Positions 28,075-38,010 are shown, numbered from the stretch's first letter. The stretch is 64,000 nt of DNA from an uncultured Ruminococcus sp. (GCA_947627445.1 CANQWA010000002.1:62001-126000); one strand, 5' to 3'. Numbers and translations: made by a program. Notes: generated by a model from the letters alone, not told the origin.

Positions 28075-30039
28075 TTATTTCGCGTTTTCTCTTGTTTCCA
28101 GAATCATCAGCAGCTTTTCCTTTGCTTCCTGGATGGTACCCACCGGCAGTTGTGCTGCCGCCATGGTCTGGTGTCCGCCGCCGCCCAGTTGTTCCATGAT
28201 CACCTGTACATTGACGCTGCCCATTGATCGAGCGGAGATGCTGACACCTTTTTCATCCAGATACAGCACAAAGGAAGCCTCAACACCTTGTATGCTCAGC
28301 AGCTCATCCGCTGCCTGAGAGGCAATGACACGTGTTTCCGGACCGGTCAGTTTGACCGCTGAAATGGCATTGTTCCGGTACAGTTCTGCATGAGCTACGA
28401 TCTGGGCACGCATGGAATAATCCGATATGGTATTGGCAAACATGGTTTTCACTTGTACCGTATCTGCGCCAATCTTCCGCAGATAGGCAGCGGCTTCAAA
28501 TGTCCGCACACCGGTTCGCATGACAAAGTTTTTGGTGTCCAGCATGATGCCGGACAGCAGTGCATCGGCGTAAGCTGCTGAAATTTCTGTATCCAACCGG
28601 AAATACTGCAAGATCTCCGCTACCATTTCAGAAGCGGAAGAAGCATATGGCTCATGGTGAAAGATCACGGCATTTTCGATGTAATTGACATTTTTCCGAT
28701 GATGGTCGATGACCACCACGTAGCGTGCCTTTCGGTAAAGCTCTGTGCTTTCTAAAATTTCCTTGTTATGGGTATCTAATACGATCAGCAGACTGTTTTC
28801 GGTAATATGCTCGATGGCATCTTCCGGCTCTATGAACATGGGACTGTCGCTGCACTGCTCCATTCGCTGGATCAGCGGTGTTGCCAGACAACTATGTCGG
28901 TGTACTACCACATATCCTGGCTTTTTCATCAGCTGAACTGCACCGGCAAGACCGCATGCCGCACCCACACAGTCCAGATCGCCGAATCGGTGTCCCATGA
29001 GGAATACCTGATCGGAATTCTCGATCAGTTCTTGCATCGCCAGTGCAATGGAACGTATCCTTGTCTTGGATTTCTTTTCTACACCCTTGGAAGCGCCGCC
29101 GAAAAAGAAGAAACCGTTTTCCGTTTTGACTGCCGCCTGATCGCCGCCGCGCCCCAGTGCCATATCCAGAGACTGCTGTGCGAATTTCTCACTTTCAGCC
29201 AGAGAAGAAGCACCGTCGCCTACGCCGATGGAAAAGGTAATATGCATCCGGTCGTTGACACGAATCTGACGTGCGTCATCCAGTACGCTGAACCGGTTGT
29301 TCATGATCTCGTGGAGATGACGGGATTCCATCACCGCATAGAACAGGTCGTTTTCGATCTTTCGGAGAATACCGTCTGTGCCCTGCATAAAGTTGTCCAG
29401 CACCCGTTCTACCTCAGCAGATACCTGTGCTTTTTCACTTTCTCTGGCGTATTGCAGCAAATCGTCATAGCTGTCGATCACCAGCAGCAGCACACAGGGT
29501 TTGGAATTGGTGTTCTCGTCCTGCAGCCGCAGAATGTCGGTGATCTCCAGAAATTGTATCACGACGATTTCCTGCTGATTCTGCACAGAGAATTCCGCAT
29601 GAACCCGATAGCTCTGACTATTGTGCTCCATCAGCAGATCCCGGTTCTGGCTTAGGGATGTCGGATTCAGATGAATGACATCCTGTACCGAATGCCCTGT
29701 GACAGGGCGATTGGCGGCAAATCGCTGCCGGAAAGTCTGGTTGCACCAGAGGATCACGCCCATATGATCCGCCAGCAGAACCGGCACTGTCATATTCTCC
29801 AACGCTATCATGCCGGCGTTGTCAATTTTACTGCGGAACACAATCGCCTGCTGTTGCTCTAACCGGCGGATGAGCAGCCACTCTGCGAAAAGGATAATGC
29901 TCAGCAGCAGTACGATCAGAAGATAGAGGATCATCTGCCGTTGGGGGATATGCCGGAATATACTGCCAAAGAGCGGCAGGAGAATACTGAGTGCCCACAA
30001 CACTGCTGTAGCGGTCAGCAATCTGTATTTGTTCTTCAT
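28075..30039 (-). CDS. gdpP: Cyclic-di-AMP phosphodiesterase GdpP
   Basis: A 654-residue membrane protein that hydrolyses the second messenger c-di-AMP. Two N-terminal transmembrane helices (about 10-55), a PAS-like domain (MTVPVLLADHMGVILWCNQTF), a degenerate GGDEF domain (signature not conserved), then DHH and DHHA1 phosphoesterase domains. Metal-binding motifs are GHRFGDLDCVGA, VLDTHNKE and VVIDHHRK; GGGGHQTMAAAQL closes the DHHA1 domain. The start at 30039 has GGAGAAGG upstream. It heads the run with rplI and dnaB. Confidence 0.95.
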   Translation of the reverse strand: MKNKYRLLTATAVLWALSILLPLFGSIFRHIPQRQMILYLLIVLLLSIILFAEWLLIRRLEQQQAIVFRSKIDNAGMIALENMTVPVLLADHMGVILWCNQTFRQRFAANRPVTGHSVQDVIHLNPTSLSQNRDLLMEHNSQSYRVHAEFSVQNQQEIVVIQFLEITDILRLQDENTNSKPCVLLLVIDSYDDLLQYARESEKAQVSAEVERVLDNFMQGTDGILRKIENDLFYAVMESRHLHEIMNNRFSVLDDARQIRVNDRMHITFSIGVGDGASSLAESEKFAQQSLDMALGRGGDQAAVKTENGFFFFGGASKGVEKKSKTRIRSIALAMQELIENSDQVFLMGHRFGDLDCVGAACGLAGAVQLMKKPGYVVVHRHSCLATPLIQRMEQCSDSPMFIEPEDAIEHITENSLLIVLDTHNKEILESTELYRKARYVVVIDHHRKNVNYIENAVIFHHEPYASSASEMVAEILQYFRLDTEISAAYADALLSGIMLDTKNFVMRTGVRTFEAAAYLRKIGADTVQVKTMFANTISDYSMRAQIVAHAELYRNNAISAVKLTGPETRVIASQAADELLSIQGVEASFVLYLDEKGVSISARSMGSVNVQVIMEQLGGGGHQTMAAAQLPVGTIQEAKEKLLMILETRENAK

Positions 30040-30170
30040 ATTTTGCCTTCTCCTCAAAGACAATGCCCATACGAATATCCGGTTCTGTCAGTCAGAAATC
30101 GGATATGGATATCTGGAATCAGAACTTAGAGCTTGTTCTGATATTCTGACAGATATCAGATCTGAAAAAA

Positions 30171-31985
30171 TTATATTTCCATGATGATCGGCAGGATCAT
30201 CGGACTGCGCTTTGTTTTTTCATAGATATAATCCGACATGACATCACGCAGTTTTGATTTCAGCATGCCCCACTCTTTTAGCTCGTGAGCAGAGCAGTTG
30301 TTTAGCACATGGGACATGACGCCTTTTGCCTCGTCCATCAATTCTTCGGATTCCCGTACATAGACAAATCCGCGGGAAATGATATCCGGACCGGATACGA
30401 TCGTATTGGAAATACGCTCGATGCCGATGACCACGATGATCAGACCGTCCTGCGCCAGATGCTTTCTGTCACGGAGAACGATAGAGCCCACATCGCCTAC
30501 GCCGAGACCGTCAACCATGACTCTGCCTGCCGGTACCTGTGATACCACACGGATAGATTGTCCGTCCAGTTCAATCACGTCGCCGATCTTGGAGATCAGA
30601 ATATGATCTTCTGGCACGCCCATGGATTTCGCCAGTTCTGCATGCTTCACCAGATGCTTATATTCACCGTGTACGGGAATGAAGAATTTCGGTTTGGTCA
30701 GCGCCTGAATCAGCTTCAGTTCCTCCTGACAGGCATGTCCTGAAACATGCACCTCGTACATAGATTCGTAGATCACCTCAGCGCCAGATCGCATGAGTTC
30801 GTTTACCACACGGTTCACGTATTTTTCATTGCCCGGAATGGGCTTTGCTGAAATAATGATAAAATCATTAGGCGTGATGGTCACTTTTTTGTGGCTGTTC
30901 ATTGCCATACGGGTCAATGCCGACAGAGGCTCGCCCTGACTGCCGGTGGTGATCAGAACGATTTTCTCGTCCGGATAGCGGTTCATCTCATCAATATCAA
31001 TGATCATGCCCTTCGGAACGGAGAGATAGCCCAGTTCTGTAGCAGTTTCGATCACATGAATCATGCTGCGTCCGAATACCGTCACCTTGCGCCCGCATTT
31101 TGCTGCTTGGTTGATGATCTGCTGTACCCGGTGTACGTTGGAAGAAAATGTTGCAATAATAATACGATGTCCCTCTGCACGCTGAAACAGCTGTTCAAAA
31201 GAACCTCCTACGGTGCGTTCGGAACAAGTAAAGCCCGGGCGTTCTGCATTGGTCGAATCTGCCATTAGCGCCAGAACGCCGCGGCTGCCCAGTTCGCCGA
31301 AGCGAGCCAGATCGATGATTTCATCATCCACAGGGGAATAGTCTACTTTAAAGTCACCGGTATGGACGATAATGCCTGCTGGAGTATGAATCGCCATGCC
31401 CACTGCGCCGGGAATGGAGTGGTTCACCTTGATAAATTCTACTGCCATGCAGCCCATTTTTACCGTTTTCCGGGGCTCGACCTCGATTAGTTGTGCCTGT
31501 TTCAGGAGACCGTGCTCCTCCAGCTTGCCTTTGATCAAACCCAGCGTCATACGTGTGCCGTAAATGGGTGCGTTAATTTTTTTCAGCAGATAAGCCAGAC
31601 CGCCGATGTGATCCTCATGTCCGTGGGTGATCACAATGCCGCGGACATGCTCTTTGTTGCCTTCCACATAGGTAAAGTCCGGGATGACGATGTCCACGCC
31701 GGGCATGTCCATATCCGGAAATGCCAGACCGCAGTCCAGAATGAACATATCATTGCCGCATTCAATGACGGTCATATTCTTTCCGATCTCGTTAAGTCCT
31801 CCCAGAGGAATGATGCGAACCGGTGTCCGTCTCTGTTCTCTTCTGTTGGCTCTTGTTTGCTGTGTGTTGTTCCGGTTTTGTCCGGAACCTTTGTGATCCG
31901 TATTCTGCTGGCGGCTGCGGTAATATCGTTTTCTCTGGGGTGTAAAATTACGTGCTTCTCGAACTTGTTCTTTTTCTGTAGTCAA
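30171..31985 (-). CDS. rnjA: Ribonuclease J
   Basis: A 604-residue metallo-beta-lactamase/beta-CASP RNase that processes and degrades mRNA and rRNA precursors. After a basic, low-complexity N-terminal extension of about 55 residues (rich in Arg, Gln, Asn) comes RIIPLGGLNEIGKNMTVIECG, the zinc site HGHEDHIGG, the beta-CASP region and the C-terminal domain. There is no ATG near the start of the frame: TTG at 31985, preceded by GAGGATC, is the likely start. The extension is unusual in charge and may bind RNA. A strong promoter lies about 190 bp upstream. Confidence 0.93.
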   Translation of the reverse strand: MTTEKEQVREARNFTPQRKRYYRSRQQNTDHKGSGQNRNNTQQTRANRREQRRTPVRIIPLGGLNEIGKNMTVIECGNDMFILDCGLAFPDMDMPGVDIVIPDFTYVEGNKEHVRGIVITHGHEDHIGGLAYLLKKINAPIYGTRMTLGLIKGKLEEHGLLKQAQLIEVEPRKTVKMGCMAVEFIKVNHSIPGAVGMAIHTPAGIIVHTGDFKVDYSPVDDEIIDLARFGELGSRGVLALMADSTNAERPGFTCSERTVGGSFEQLFQRAEGHRIIIATFSSNVHRVQQIINQAAKCGRKVTVFGRSMIHVIETATELGYLSVPKGMIIDIDEMNRYPDEKIVLITTGSQGEPLSALTRMAMNSHKKVTITPNDFIIISAKPIPGNEKYVNRVVNELMRSGAEVIYESMYEVHVSGHACQEELKLIQALTKPKFFIPVHGEYKHLVKHAELAKSMGVPEDHILISKIGDVIELDGQSIRVVSQVPAGRVMVDGLGVGDVGSIVLRDRKHLAQDGLIIVVIGIERISNTIVSGPDIISRGFVYVRESEELMDEAKGVMSHVLNNCSAHELKEWGMLKSKLRDVMSDYIYEKTKRSPMILPIIMEI

Positions 31986-32173
31986 TCAAATGATCCTCAC
32001 TTTCTTTTTCTTTTTGTCTCGGTCTGATGCGAGACTTTTTTGTTTGGTCGTGCTGCTTTTTCTTCACAAGAAACGATCCTGCCTTTTCGGCAGCCTGTGA
32101 AAACAGCTTTTTGACAATGACAGCCCTTGGACGCATCGTCTGTATTCATCCACGTACAGCAATACATACTATC

Positions 32174-32202
32174 ATTATACGATTTCCTGATTTTATTGTC
32201 AA
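32174..32202 (-). promoter_or_regulatory. Promoter of rnjA
   Basis: Minus-strand TTGACA (32202-32197), 17-bp spacer, TATAAT (32179-32174). The leader to the TTG start is about 180 nt and contains short dyads, including GTCTCGCATCAGACCGAGAC near 32020. Confidence 0.85.
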
Positions 32203-32261
32203 TGGAATTAGAAAAAAATTTGCTTTTTGGACAATTATTCAGGCATCAAAACCGGAATTTT

Positions 32262-33590
32262 CTACAGTTTTTCCATGGATCTCTGATTTTTCGGAAATAA
32301 CCTTTCCCGGGATAACAGCAGCAGTCCCAGCAGGTTCGGAAATGCCATCAATCCGTTGGCAATATCCGACAATGCCCAGACAGATCTTAAGGAGATCACT
32401 GCACCTGCGCCCGCTGCCAGGCAATACAGACAGCGATATCCGGTGATTGCCCGTTCTCCAAACAGGTAGCGAACCGCCTGCTCTCCGCAGCAGCACCAGC
32501 CCATGAGGGTACACAAGGCAAACAGTGCGGTAATCGTTGCCATCATCTGCCCGGAGAGGCTGCCAAACACAGCGGAAAAGGCTGCCACAATGATGCCATC
32601 TGAGGAATTGGCTTGCTCCAGTGCGCCGCTAGTCAGAACTGCCAAGGCAGTCAGGGTACAGCAGACCAGTGTGTCCAGTGCCACCTCCACCATGCTCCAC
32701 ATGCCCTGGAGCTGTGCGTCGTCGGAACTGCCGTCAGCATGTACCAGAGCGCTGCTGCCCAAACCGGCTTCGTTGGAAAAGACACCATGGCGCAGACCGG
32801 TGCGGATGGCGTTCCGGATCAGCGCACCGGAAATGCCGCCGCCCACTGCCCGAATGCCGAATGCACTGCGGAAAATTCCGGAAAACACATGAGGCAGCTG
32901 ATCACCGCAGCGAATGATTACCGCCAGTGCCGCCAACATATATCCTGCGGAAAGAATTGGCATCAGCCATTGCAGTACACTGCCGATGCCGGAATTTCCC
33001 CGAAGAAGGATAAGGCTGAGGAGAAGCGCTACGGCAATTCCTATCACAATAGGAGGAATGGAAAATGCATCTTTTGCCAAGGAAGCAATGGCGCTGCTCT
33101 GAGTCATGTTTCCCATGCCAAAGGATGCCCCGATACAGAAAATACCGTATAGTACCGCCAGTACACGGCTGTTCAACCCGAACCGGAGATATGCCATGGG
33201 TCCAGCGATTCTTGTGCCATCGGGCAATGTTCTGGCATACCGCTGACCCAGGACGTTTTCGGTATATGTCAACATCATGCCAAGCAGGGCAGAGACCCAC
33301 ATCCAGAATACAGCGCCTGGGCCTCCGATATGGAGTGCGGCAGCCACACCAATGATATTGCCTGTTCCCATGGCGGCTGCCAGGGCAGTGGAGCATGTCT
33401 GGAACTGCGTCATCGCTTTGCCGCTTTTTTCTTTGCTGTCGTTTCTGAGACTGCTGAAGGTTCGCCTGAGGATCTGCTTCCAGCCATAGAGCTGTACAAA
33501 ACGATTCTGACAGCTGAGCCAGAAACCGGTTCCCAGCAGCAGTATCATTAAGCCGGGTCCCCAGACGATCTCAGCAAATTTTTCCAGCAT
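32262..33590 (-). CDS. Amino acid:sodium symporter (AGCS/alanine family)
   Basis: A 442-residue membrane transporter. It has about ten to eleven hydrophobic segments and the AGCS signatures AAAMGTGNIIGVAAALHIGGPGA, GPMAYLRFG, FGMGNMTQSSA, and RHGVFSNEAGLGSSALVHA. Family members take up Ala or Gly with sodium. AAGGAGG precedes the ATG. It is monocistronic, with hairpin repeats upstream. Confidence 0.93.
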   Translation of the reverse strand: MLEKFAEIVWGPGLMILLLGTGFWLSCQNRFVQLYGWKQILRRTFSSLRNDSKEKSGKAMTQFQTCSTALAAAMGTGNIIGVAAALHIGGPGAVFWMWVSALLGMMLTYTENVLGQRYARTLPDGTRIAGPMAYLRFGLNSRVLAVLYGIFCIGASFGMGNMTQSSAIASLAKDAFSIPPIVIGIAVALLLSLILLRGNSGIGSVLQWLMPILSAGYMLAALAVIIRCGDQLPHVFSGIFRSAFGIRAVGGGISGALIRNAIRTGLRHGVFSNEAGLGSSALVHADGSSDDAQLQGMWSMVEVALDTLVCCTLTALAVLTSGALEQANSSDGIIVAAFSAVFGSLSGQMMATITALFALCTLMGWCCCGEQAVRYLFGERAITGYRCLYCLAAGAGAVISLRSVWALSDIANGLMAFPNLLGLLLLSRERLFPKNQRSMEKL

Positions 33591-33605
33591 GAGGATTTCC
33601 TCCTT

Positions 33606-33837
33606 TCAGAAGCAGGAAGATCAGAAGCAAGAAGCAAAAAACGATCATTCTTTGCTTCCTTCCGGTAAATCTCCATATTTTCCCTTGACGAATGGGTATT
33701 TGGGGGGTATAATATTCATATGATAATATATGTATGCGCTGCCAGAAGCAAGAATGCAAGAATATTTTGATATTGCCGAAGATACACAGCTTTTCTTGCT
33801 TCTTGCCTCTGAGATCTCTTGCTTCCAGAAGGTGGTG
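33606..33837. repeat. Cluster of AAGCAAGAAG inverted repeats
   Basis: Several copies of AGAAGCAAGAA and its complement TTCTTGCTTCT occur at about 33606-33655 and 33738-33835, and again at 34302-34358 between the two PH-domain genes. Pairs of opposite orientation can form hairpins of 10-14 bp. They occupy otherwise empty spacers. Confidence 0.6.
33685..33713 (+). promoter_or_regulatory. Promoter of the PH-domain gene pair
   Basis: TTGACG (33685-33690), 17-bp spacer with a G-run, TATAAT (33708-33713). Confidence 0.8.
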
Positions 33838-33842
33838 GACCC

Positions 33843-34301
33843 ATGAAGGAATACAAAGCTGACCGCCGGGCACAGGTCACAATACAGGTCGTTTCGCTCA
33901 TCGGTACGGCGGTGCTGATCGGTTTGATCTGGTATTTTCTGATATTTTTTCCCCGTTGGCTGCTGTGGACGCTGACGGTGATTTTGATAGCGGCGGCGGT
34001 GATTCTGTCTGTATTTCTGCTGCCGGAATGGCTGCGCAGATTATCCTATACAGTCTCCGAGACTCACATTACCAGACGGGGCGGTATTTTCTTTGTGCAT
34101 GAACAGATCATGCGGACACAGGCAATCCAGTTCAGTACCGTGATCCGTCTGCCTGCTGCCGACCGGACCGGTATGTATATGATACCGCTGCACGCTTACG
34201 GCGGAACGGTTTTGCTGCTGTTTCTCAGCCGTCAGGATGCCGACGAGATACAGGCGTTTCTGCACCGCATCGTCTATCGCCAGCCGGAAACAAAAATATG
34301 A
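33843..34301 (+). CDS. Bacterial PH-domain membrane protein (YdbS-like)
   Basis: A 152-residue protein with two adjacent transmembrane helices (about 17-60) followed by a bPH2 domain with the typical YTVSETHITRRGGIFFVHEQIMRTQAIQFSTV stretch. Such proteins pair with a longer multi-PH protein, which is what follows here; the pair resembles YdbS/YdbT of Bacillus, linked there to envelope stress and resistance to a cognate bacteriocin. ATG at 33843 has AAGGTGG upstream. The frame from 33819 lacks a ribosome site. Confidence 0.82.
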   Translation: MKEYKADRRAQVTIQVVSLIGTAVLIGLIWYFLIFFPRWLLWTLTVILIAAAVILSVFLLPEWLRRLSYTVSETHITRRGGIFFVHEQIMRTQAIQFSTVIRLPAADRTGMYMIPLHAYGGTVLLLFLSRQDADEIQAFLHRIVYRQPETKI

Positions 34302-34373
34302 GAAGCAAAAGGCAGAAAATCAGGATGATTTTGCTTCTTGCTTCTCAGTTTCTTGCATCTGAAAGGAGGAATC

Positions 34374-35882
34374 ATGCCGGAACAGAACTCTGTGACCTCT
34401 GTCACATATCATGAGCATCCGATTAAAATACTCCGCTACAGTGCTAAAAATATCTGGCTGTTGATTTTTCCTCTGCTGCGAAGCTTGCGGTTTTTTCCGC
34501 CTTCCATGCAGAATCTCATTGAGTGGGGGGAAGGCGTTTGGATAGATCTGATGGTGGCACTGTTGATCCTGGGCATCGGCGTATTGCGCTGGGTTGCCTG
34601 CAGCTATCAGTTCAACGAAATTTTTATCCGTGCCCGCAGCGGCATCTTGCTGATTCAGGAACGGGAGATACCGCTGAACCGTATCACAGTTACCATTGAA
34701 GAGCATCCTCTCTATCTGCGGCCTCTTCAGGCGGTCCGGCTGCAGATCAGTACGGCTTCTGGTGCAGCACCGGAGGAAAATATGAAGCTGATCCTGCGTC
34801 TGGAGGATCTGCACCGACTGCGCAGGCATATTCCCGTTTTGCAGAACGACAGTGCAAAGTCCGATTCTCACCATACATCTGCATGGCGTGTGCTGCTGTT
34901 TTCTGCGCTGTTCTCCAGCAGCTTTTCTAATGCGGTGTATATTGCCACGCTCTTTGTACAGGGCGGACGTATCATATCCGGATTGCTGGAAGAATTCCGT
35001 GCCCAGCAATTGCTGGAGGATGCGGTGGATCGTGCCTCTGTCATATTTCAGGGTGTACCCCGTGCTGCCATTGCTTTGGGTATTATCATTCTCGTTTTGT
35101 GGGTGTTTTCTTTTTTCCGGAATCTGCTGCGGTATGGGAGATTCCGCATCCGCTTCGGCAGAGAATATATTTCGGTGCATATGGGAATTCTCACCAGACG
35201 GCGGTTTCATCTCCGGGATGATTCCATTGTTTTCCCGGATCTGCGCCAGAACCTGATCATGAAGATCTGCGGCATGGTTTCTCTGCACATTCGCTGTCCT
35301 GGTTATGGCAGCCGCAGAGACACGCTGCCGGTACTGATGCCGCTGGTACGTAAGCGCAGTTCCCAACAGCTCCTTGACAAGCTGCATGCCAACCAAAAGC
35401 TGGGAGGCATCCGGATGCGTGCCGCTTCTCATCCTCGTTTTATCGGTTCTTTTGTCTGGCAGCCCATTACGGGTCTGCTTGCGCTGGTTCCTGTTCGGGT
35501 CATAGCCATGTGGCTGTTCCCGGAGTTTGAAGCCATCATCCACTTTTTTTCCCTCATGCTGACTCTGCCTCTGGCATGGCTTCTTCTGATTCGGATCATC
35601 AGCTTGTTCAGCGAGTATATTTCCATTGATGATCAGACGGTACAATTTCATTTTAGCCGGGGGTTTACTTTTCACACCATTACAGTCCGGCAGGAGCGTG
35701 TGGTCAGAGTGGATATTATACAAACGCCTTTTCAGAAGAAATACGGCTTTTGTCATCTGTATTTGGTCTGCAACGGTCCTCGTCAGCAAAAATACAAACT
35801 GACTGCGTTGCCCATTGAAGCCGTCCGGGAAATGATGGCTGTGCTGGAAAACGGATATGATTCTATCAGAATATCGGGATGA
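34374..35882 (+). CDS. Multi-PH-domain membrane protein (YdbT-like)
   Basis: A 502-residue protein with three pairs of hydrophobic helices, each followed by a bPH2-type domain (for example CSYQFNEIFIRARSGILLIQEREIPLNRI; GREYISVHMGILTRRRFHL; DDQTVQFHFSRGFTFHTITVRQERV). This repeated arrangement is the DUF304/YdbT layout. GGAGG precedes the ATG at 34374. It follows the YdbS-like gene by about 70 bp and probably forms a complex with it. The precise function is unknown. Confidence 0.82.
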   Translation: MPEQNSVTSVTYHEHPIKILRYSAKNIWLLIFPLLRSLRFFPPSMQNLIEWGEGVWIDLMVALLILGIGVLRWVACSYQFNEIFIRARSGILLIQEREIPLNRITVTIEEHPLYLRPLQAVRLQISTASGAAPEENMKLILRLEDLHRLRRHIPVLQNDSAKSDSHHTSAWRVLLFSALFSSSFSNAVYIATLFVQGGRIISGLLEEFRAQQLLEDAVDRASVIFQGVPRAAIALGIIILVLWVFSFFRNLLRYGRFRIRFGREYISVHMGILTRRRFHLRDDSIVFPDLRQNLIMKICGMVSLHIRCPGYGSRRDTLPVLMPLVRKRSSQQLLDKLHANQKLGGIRMRAASHPRFIGSFVWQPITGLLALVPVRVIAMWLFPEFEAIIHFFSLMLTLPLAWLLLIRIISLFSEYISIDDQTVQFHFSRGFTFHTITVRQERVVRVDIIQTPFQKKYGFCHLYLVCNGPRQQKYKLTALPIEAVREMMAVLENGYDSIRISG

Positions 35883-35904
35883 ATAGGCGATGCGCGATAT
35901 TCGG

Positions 35905-36354
35905 TCAGAACAGTTCTGCGGAATCCAGAACCACGGTAAATGGACCGTTGTTGCACAGACTGACCTGCATATCTGCGCCGAATATCCCTGACTCCACCAC
36001 GGGAATGGTTTTGCGGCAATATGCTTTGCAATATTCATACAATGCCTCAGCCTGTGCCGGCGGTGCCGCCTGTACAAAGCTGGGGCGGTTTCCTTTGCGG
36101 CAATCTGCATACAGGGTGAACTGGGACACCAACAACAGCTCGCCGCCCACATCCTGCAGCGAGAGATTGATTTTGTCGTTTTTGTCGGAAAAGATCCGCA
36201 GCCGCATCATTTTATCGGATAGACGTTCTACAGTCTGCTCTGTGTCCGCTGGACCGATACCCAGCAGCACCAAAAAGCCTTGTCCGATTTTTCCGGTAAC
36301 AACGCCGTCTACGGTAACGCTTGCTTGTGTCACACGCTGGATCACCATTTTCAT
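35905..36354 (-). CDS. dtd: D-aminoacyl-tRNA deacylase
   Basis: A 149-residue enzyme that removes D-amino acids from tRNA. Family signatures are MVIQRVTQASVTVDG at the start, LLLVSQFTLYADCRKGNRPSF (the SQFTLY motif) and the C-terminal NNGPFTVVLDS (NGP motif). GGAGG precedes the ATG at 36354, which overlaps nothing and lies 2 bp after the sirtuin stop. Confidence 0.95.
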   Translation of the reverse strand: MKMVIQRVTQASVTVDGVVTGKIGQGFLVLLGIGPADTEQTVERLSDKMMRLRIFSDKNDKINLSLQDVGGELLLVSQFTLYADCRKGNRPSFVQAAPPAQAEALYEYCKAYCRKTIPVVESGIFGADMQVSLCNNGPFTVVLDSAELF

Positions 36355-36355
36355 C

Positions 36356-37102
36356 TCAATGTGCACCTCCTTGGGGGACATGAATTTGTCCCAGCACTTC
36401 GCCGATGGAATCGTGTATGCACAGATCTGCCAGGTGATCCATCTGGGTTCTGTCCCGGTTCAACAGTACCAGGTGCTTGCCGTTGAAATAACGCAGCAAT
36501 CCTGCTGCCGGGTAGACTGTCAGAGAAGTGCCACCCACCAGCAGCAGATCTGCACGTGCGATTTCTGTAACGGATTCTGTCAGGATCTGTTCCGGCAGGG
36601 CTTCTTCGTACAGCACCACATCTGGCTTGATCATGCCGCCGCAGGCTTCACAGCGAGGGACGCCTTTGGTAAGCATGATCCACGCCGCATCATATGTTTT
36701 TCCGCAGCAGCGGCAAATGTTCCGGTGGACACTGCCATGCAGCTCCAGCACCTTCCGGCTGCCTGCCATCTGGTGCAGTCCGTCAATATTCTGCGTCACT
36801 ACAGCGGAGAGAATACCAGATGCTTCCAACTCTGCCAGCTTTTGATGTGCCGGGTTTGGCTTTGCAGTCAGACAAATCATTTTGTTCCGGTAAAACCGGT
36901 AGAAATCTTCGGGATGCTTTTCAAAATAGGTGTGGCTGAGAATGGTTTCCGGCGGAACATCATACTGTTGATGATATAGTCCGTCCTGACTGCGGAAGTC
37001 AGGGATACCGCTTTCGGTAGAGACACCTGCGCCGCCGAAAAATACGAGATGTTTTGATGCGTGAATCCACTGCTGAAGTTGTCCGATTTTCTCCATTTCC
37101 AT
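36356..37102 (-). CDS. cobB: NAD-dependent protein deacylase, Sir2 family
   Basis: A 248-residue sirtuin with FFGGAGVSTESGIPDFR (NAD binding), TQNIDGLHQMAG, catalytic ELHGSVHRNIC, and the zinc site CRCC...CEAC. It removes acyl groups from lysines using NAD. AGGAGG precedes the ATG. It sits between yjbQ and dtd in a compact three-gene run. Confidence 0.95.
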   Translation of the reverse strand: MEMEKIGQLQQWIHASKHLVFFGGAGVSTESGIPDFRSQDGLYHQQYDVPPETILSHTYFEKHPEDFYRFYRNKMICLTAKPNPAHQKLAELEASGILSAVVTQNIDGLHQMAGSRKVLELHGSVHRNICRCCGKTYDAAWIMLTKGVPRCEACGGMIKPDVVLYEEALPEQILTESVTEIARADLLLVGGTSLTVYPAAGLLRYFNGKHLVLLNRDRTQMDHLADLCIHDSIGEVLGQIHVPQGGAH

Positions 37103-37114
37103 ATATGATCCCTC

Positions 37115-37510
37115 CTATCCGGCAATGACGGATACGTGAAATGTGCGATTGCGAGGCCCGTCAAATTCACAGAAATAGATGCCTTGCCATGTACCCAGTA
37201 CCAATCTGCCGTTGTGGACGGGAACAGTCACGCTGTTGCCCATTGCCGAAGCCTTTGCATGTGCGGCAGAGTTTCCCTCTATGTGCTGGAATTCCGGACG
37301 GTCGGGAAATGCCCTGTCATATGCCAGCAATAGGTCTGTGACCACATCAGGGTCGGCATTTTCGTTGATGGTGATTCCGGCAGTGGTATGGGGACAGTGT
37401 ATCACACAGATGCCTTCACCCACACCGCTTTCGGCAACAGCACCTTGTACCTGAGGCGTAATATGGCAGAGATCCTCTGCCGGTGTTTTCAATGTATAGG
37501 TATACAGCAT
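37115..37510 (-). CDS. yjbQ: YjbQ family protein (UPF0047)
   Basis: A 131-residue protein with the conserved IHCPHTTAGITINENADPDV and GTWQGIYFCEFDGPRNR motifs. Members have weak thiamin-phosphate synthase activity in some reports; the cellular role is not settled. The start at 37510 has AAAGGAG upstream; the frame to 37567 has no ribosome site. Confidence 0.93.
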   Translation of the reverse strand: MLYTYTLKTPAEDLCHITPQVQGAVAESGVGEGICVIHCPHTTAGITINENADPDVVTDLLLAYDRAFPDRPEFQHIEGNSAAHAKASAMGNSVTVPVHNGRLVLGTWQGIYFCEFDGPRNRTFHVSVIAG

Positions 37511-37707
37511 TTCAGTTTCTCCTTTTCTTTGGCATATAGAATCTGCCAGGACAGACTCTCTTATCATTATAATTTATTTCTGGGAAGATTGCAAGCGGTT
37601 TTTATCTTCTTTTTTTATGTTCCATTGTTGTTTTCTGCGAATTTCAGGACGTAATTCTTTCTTTTTTTCAGTATTTTTGGATTTCGTTAACTTCTCTGCC
37701 AAAGCCC

Positions 37708-37736
37708 TTGACATTTTCTTGAAAATCGTGTATAAT
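37708..37736 (+). promoter_or_regulatory. Promoter of the serine tRNA genes
   Basis: TTGACA (37708-37713), 17-bp spacer, TATAAT (37731-37736), 26 bp before the first tRNA. Confidence 0.9.
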
Positions 37737-37761
37737 AATAAAGCTGTTAACTCAATACCGG

Positions 37762-37852
<91 letters not shown>

Positions 37853-37905
37853 GAAGATAAACAAATCGTTTGATCGACGTTTTTGTTTCCATGATAGATA
37901 GTTTT

Positions 37906-37995
37906 GCAGAAATACCCAAGTGGTGAAGGGGCTCCCCTGCTAAGGGAGTAGGTCGGGAAACCGGCGCGAGGGTTCAAATCCCTCTTTCTGCGCCA
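37906..37995 (+). tRNA. tRNA-Ser (anticodon GCU)
   Basis: A 90-nt type II tRNA. Acceptor GCAGAAA pairs with TTTCTGC, discriminator G and encoded CCA. Anticodon GCT sits in CCCTGCTAAGGG, with a long variable arm and the TTCAAAT T-loop. Confidence 0.97.
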
Positions 37996-38010
37996 ATTGA
38001 ATTATTGGAA

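Noticed and set aside
31948..32136. A 62-codon frame in the rnjA leader, rich in Lys and Arg
   Set aside because: Poor ribosome site, overlap with the RNase J coding start, and composition that mirrors the basic leader. It could be a leader peptide but nothing supports it beyond an open frame.
33606..34358. Possible CRISPR-like array near the PH-domain genes
   Set aside because: Repeats are short, irregularly spaced and in both orientations, with no cas genes. No CRISPR array was seen anywhere in the window.
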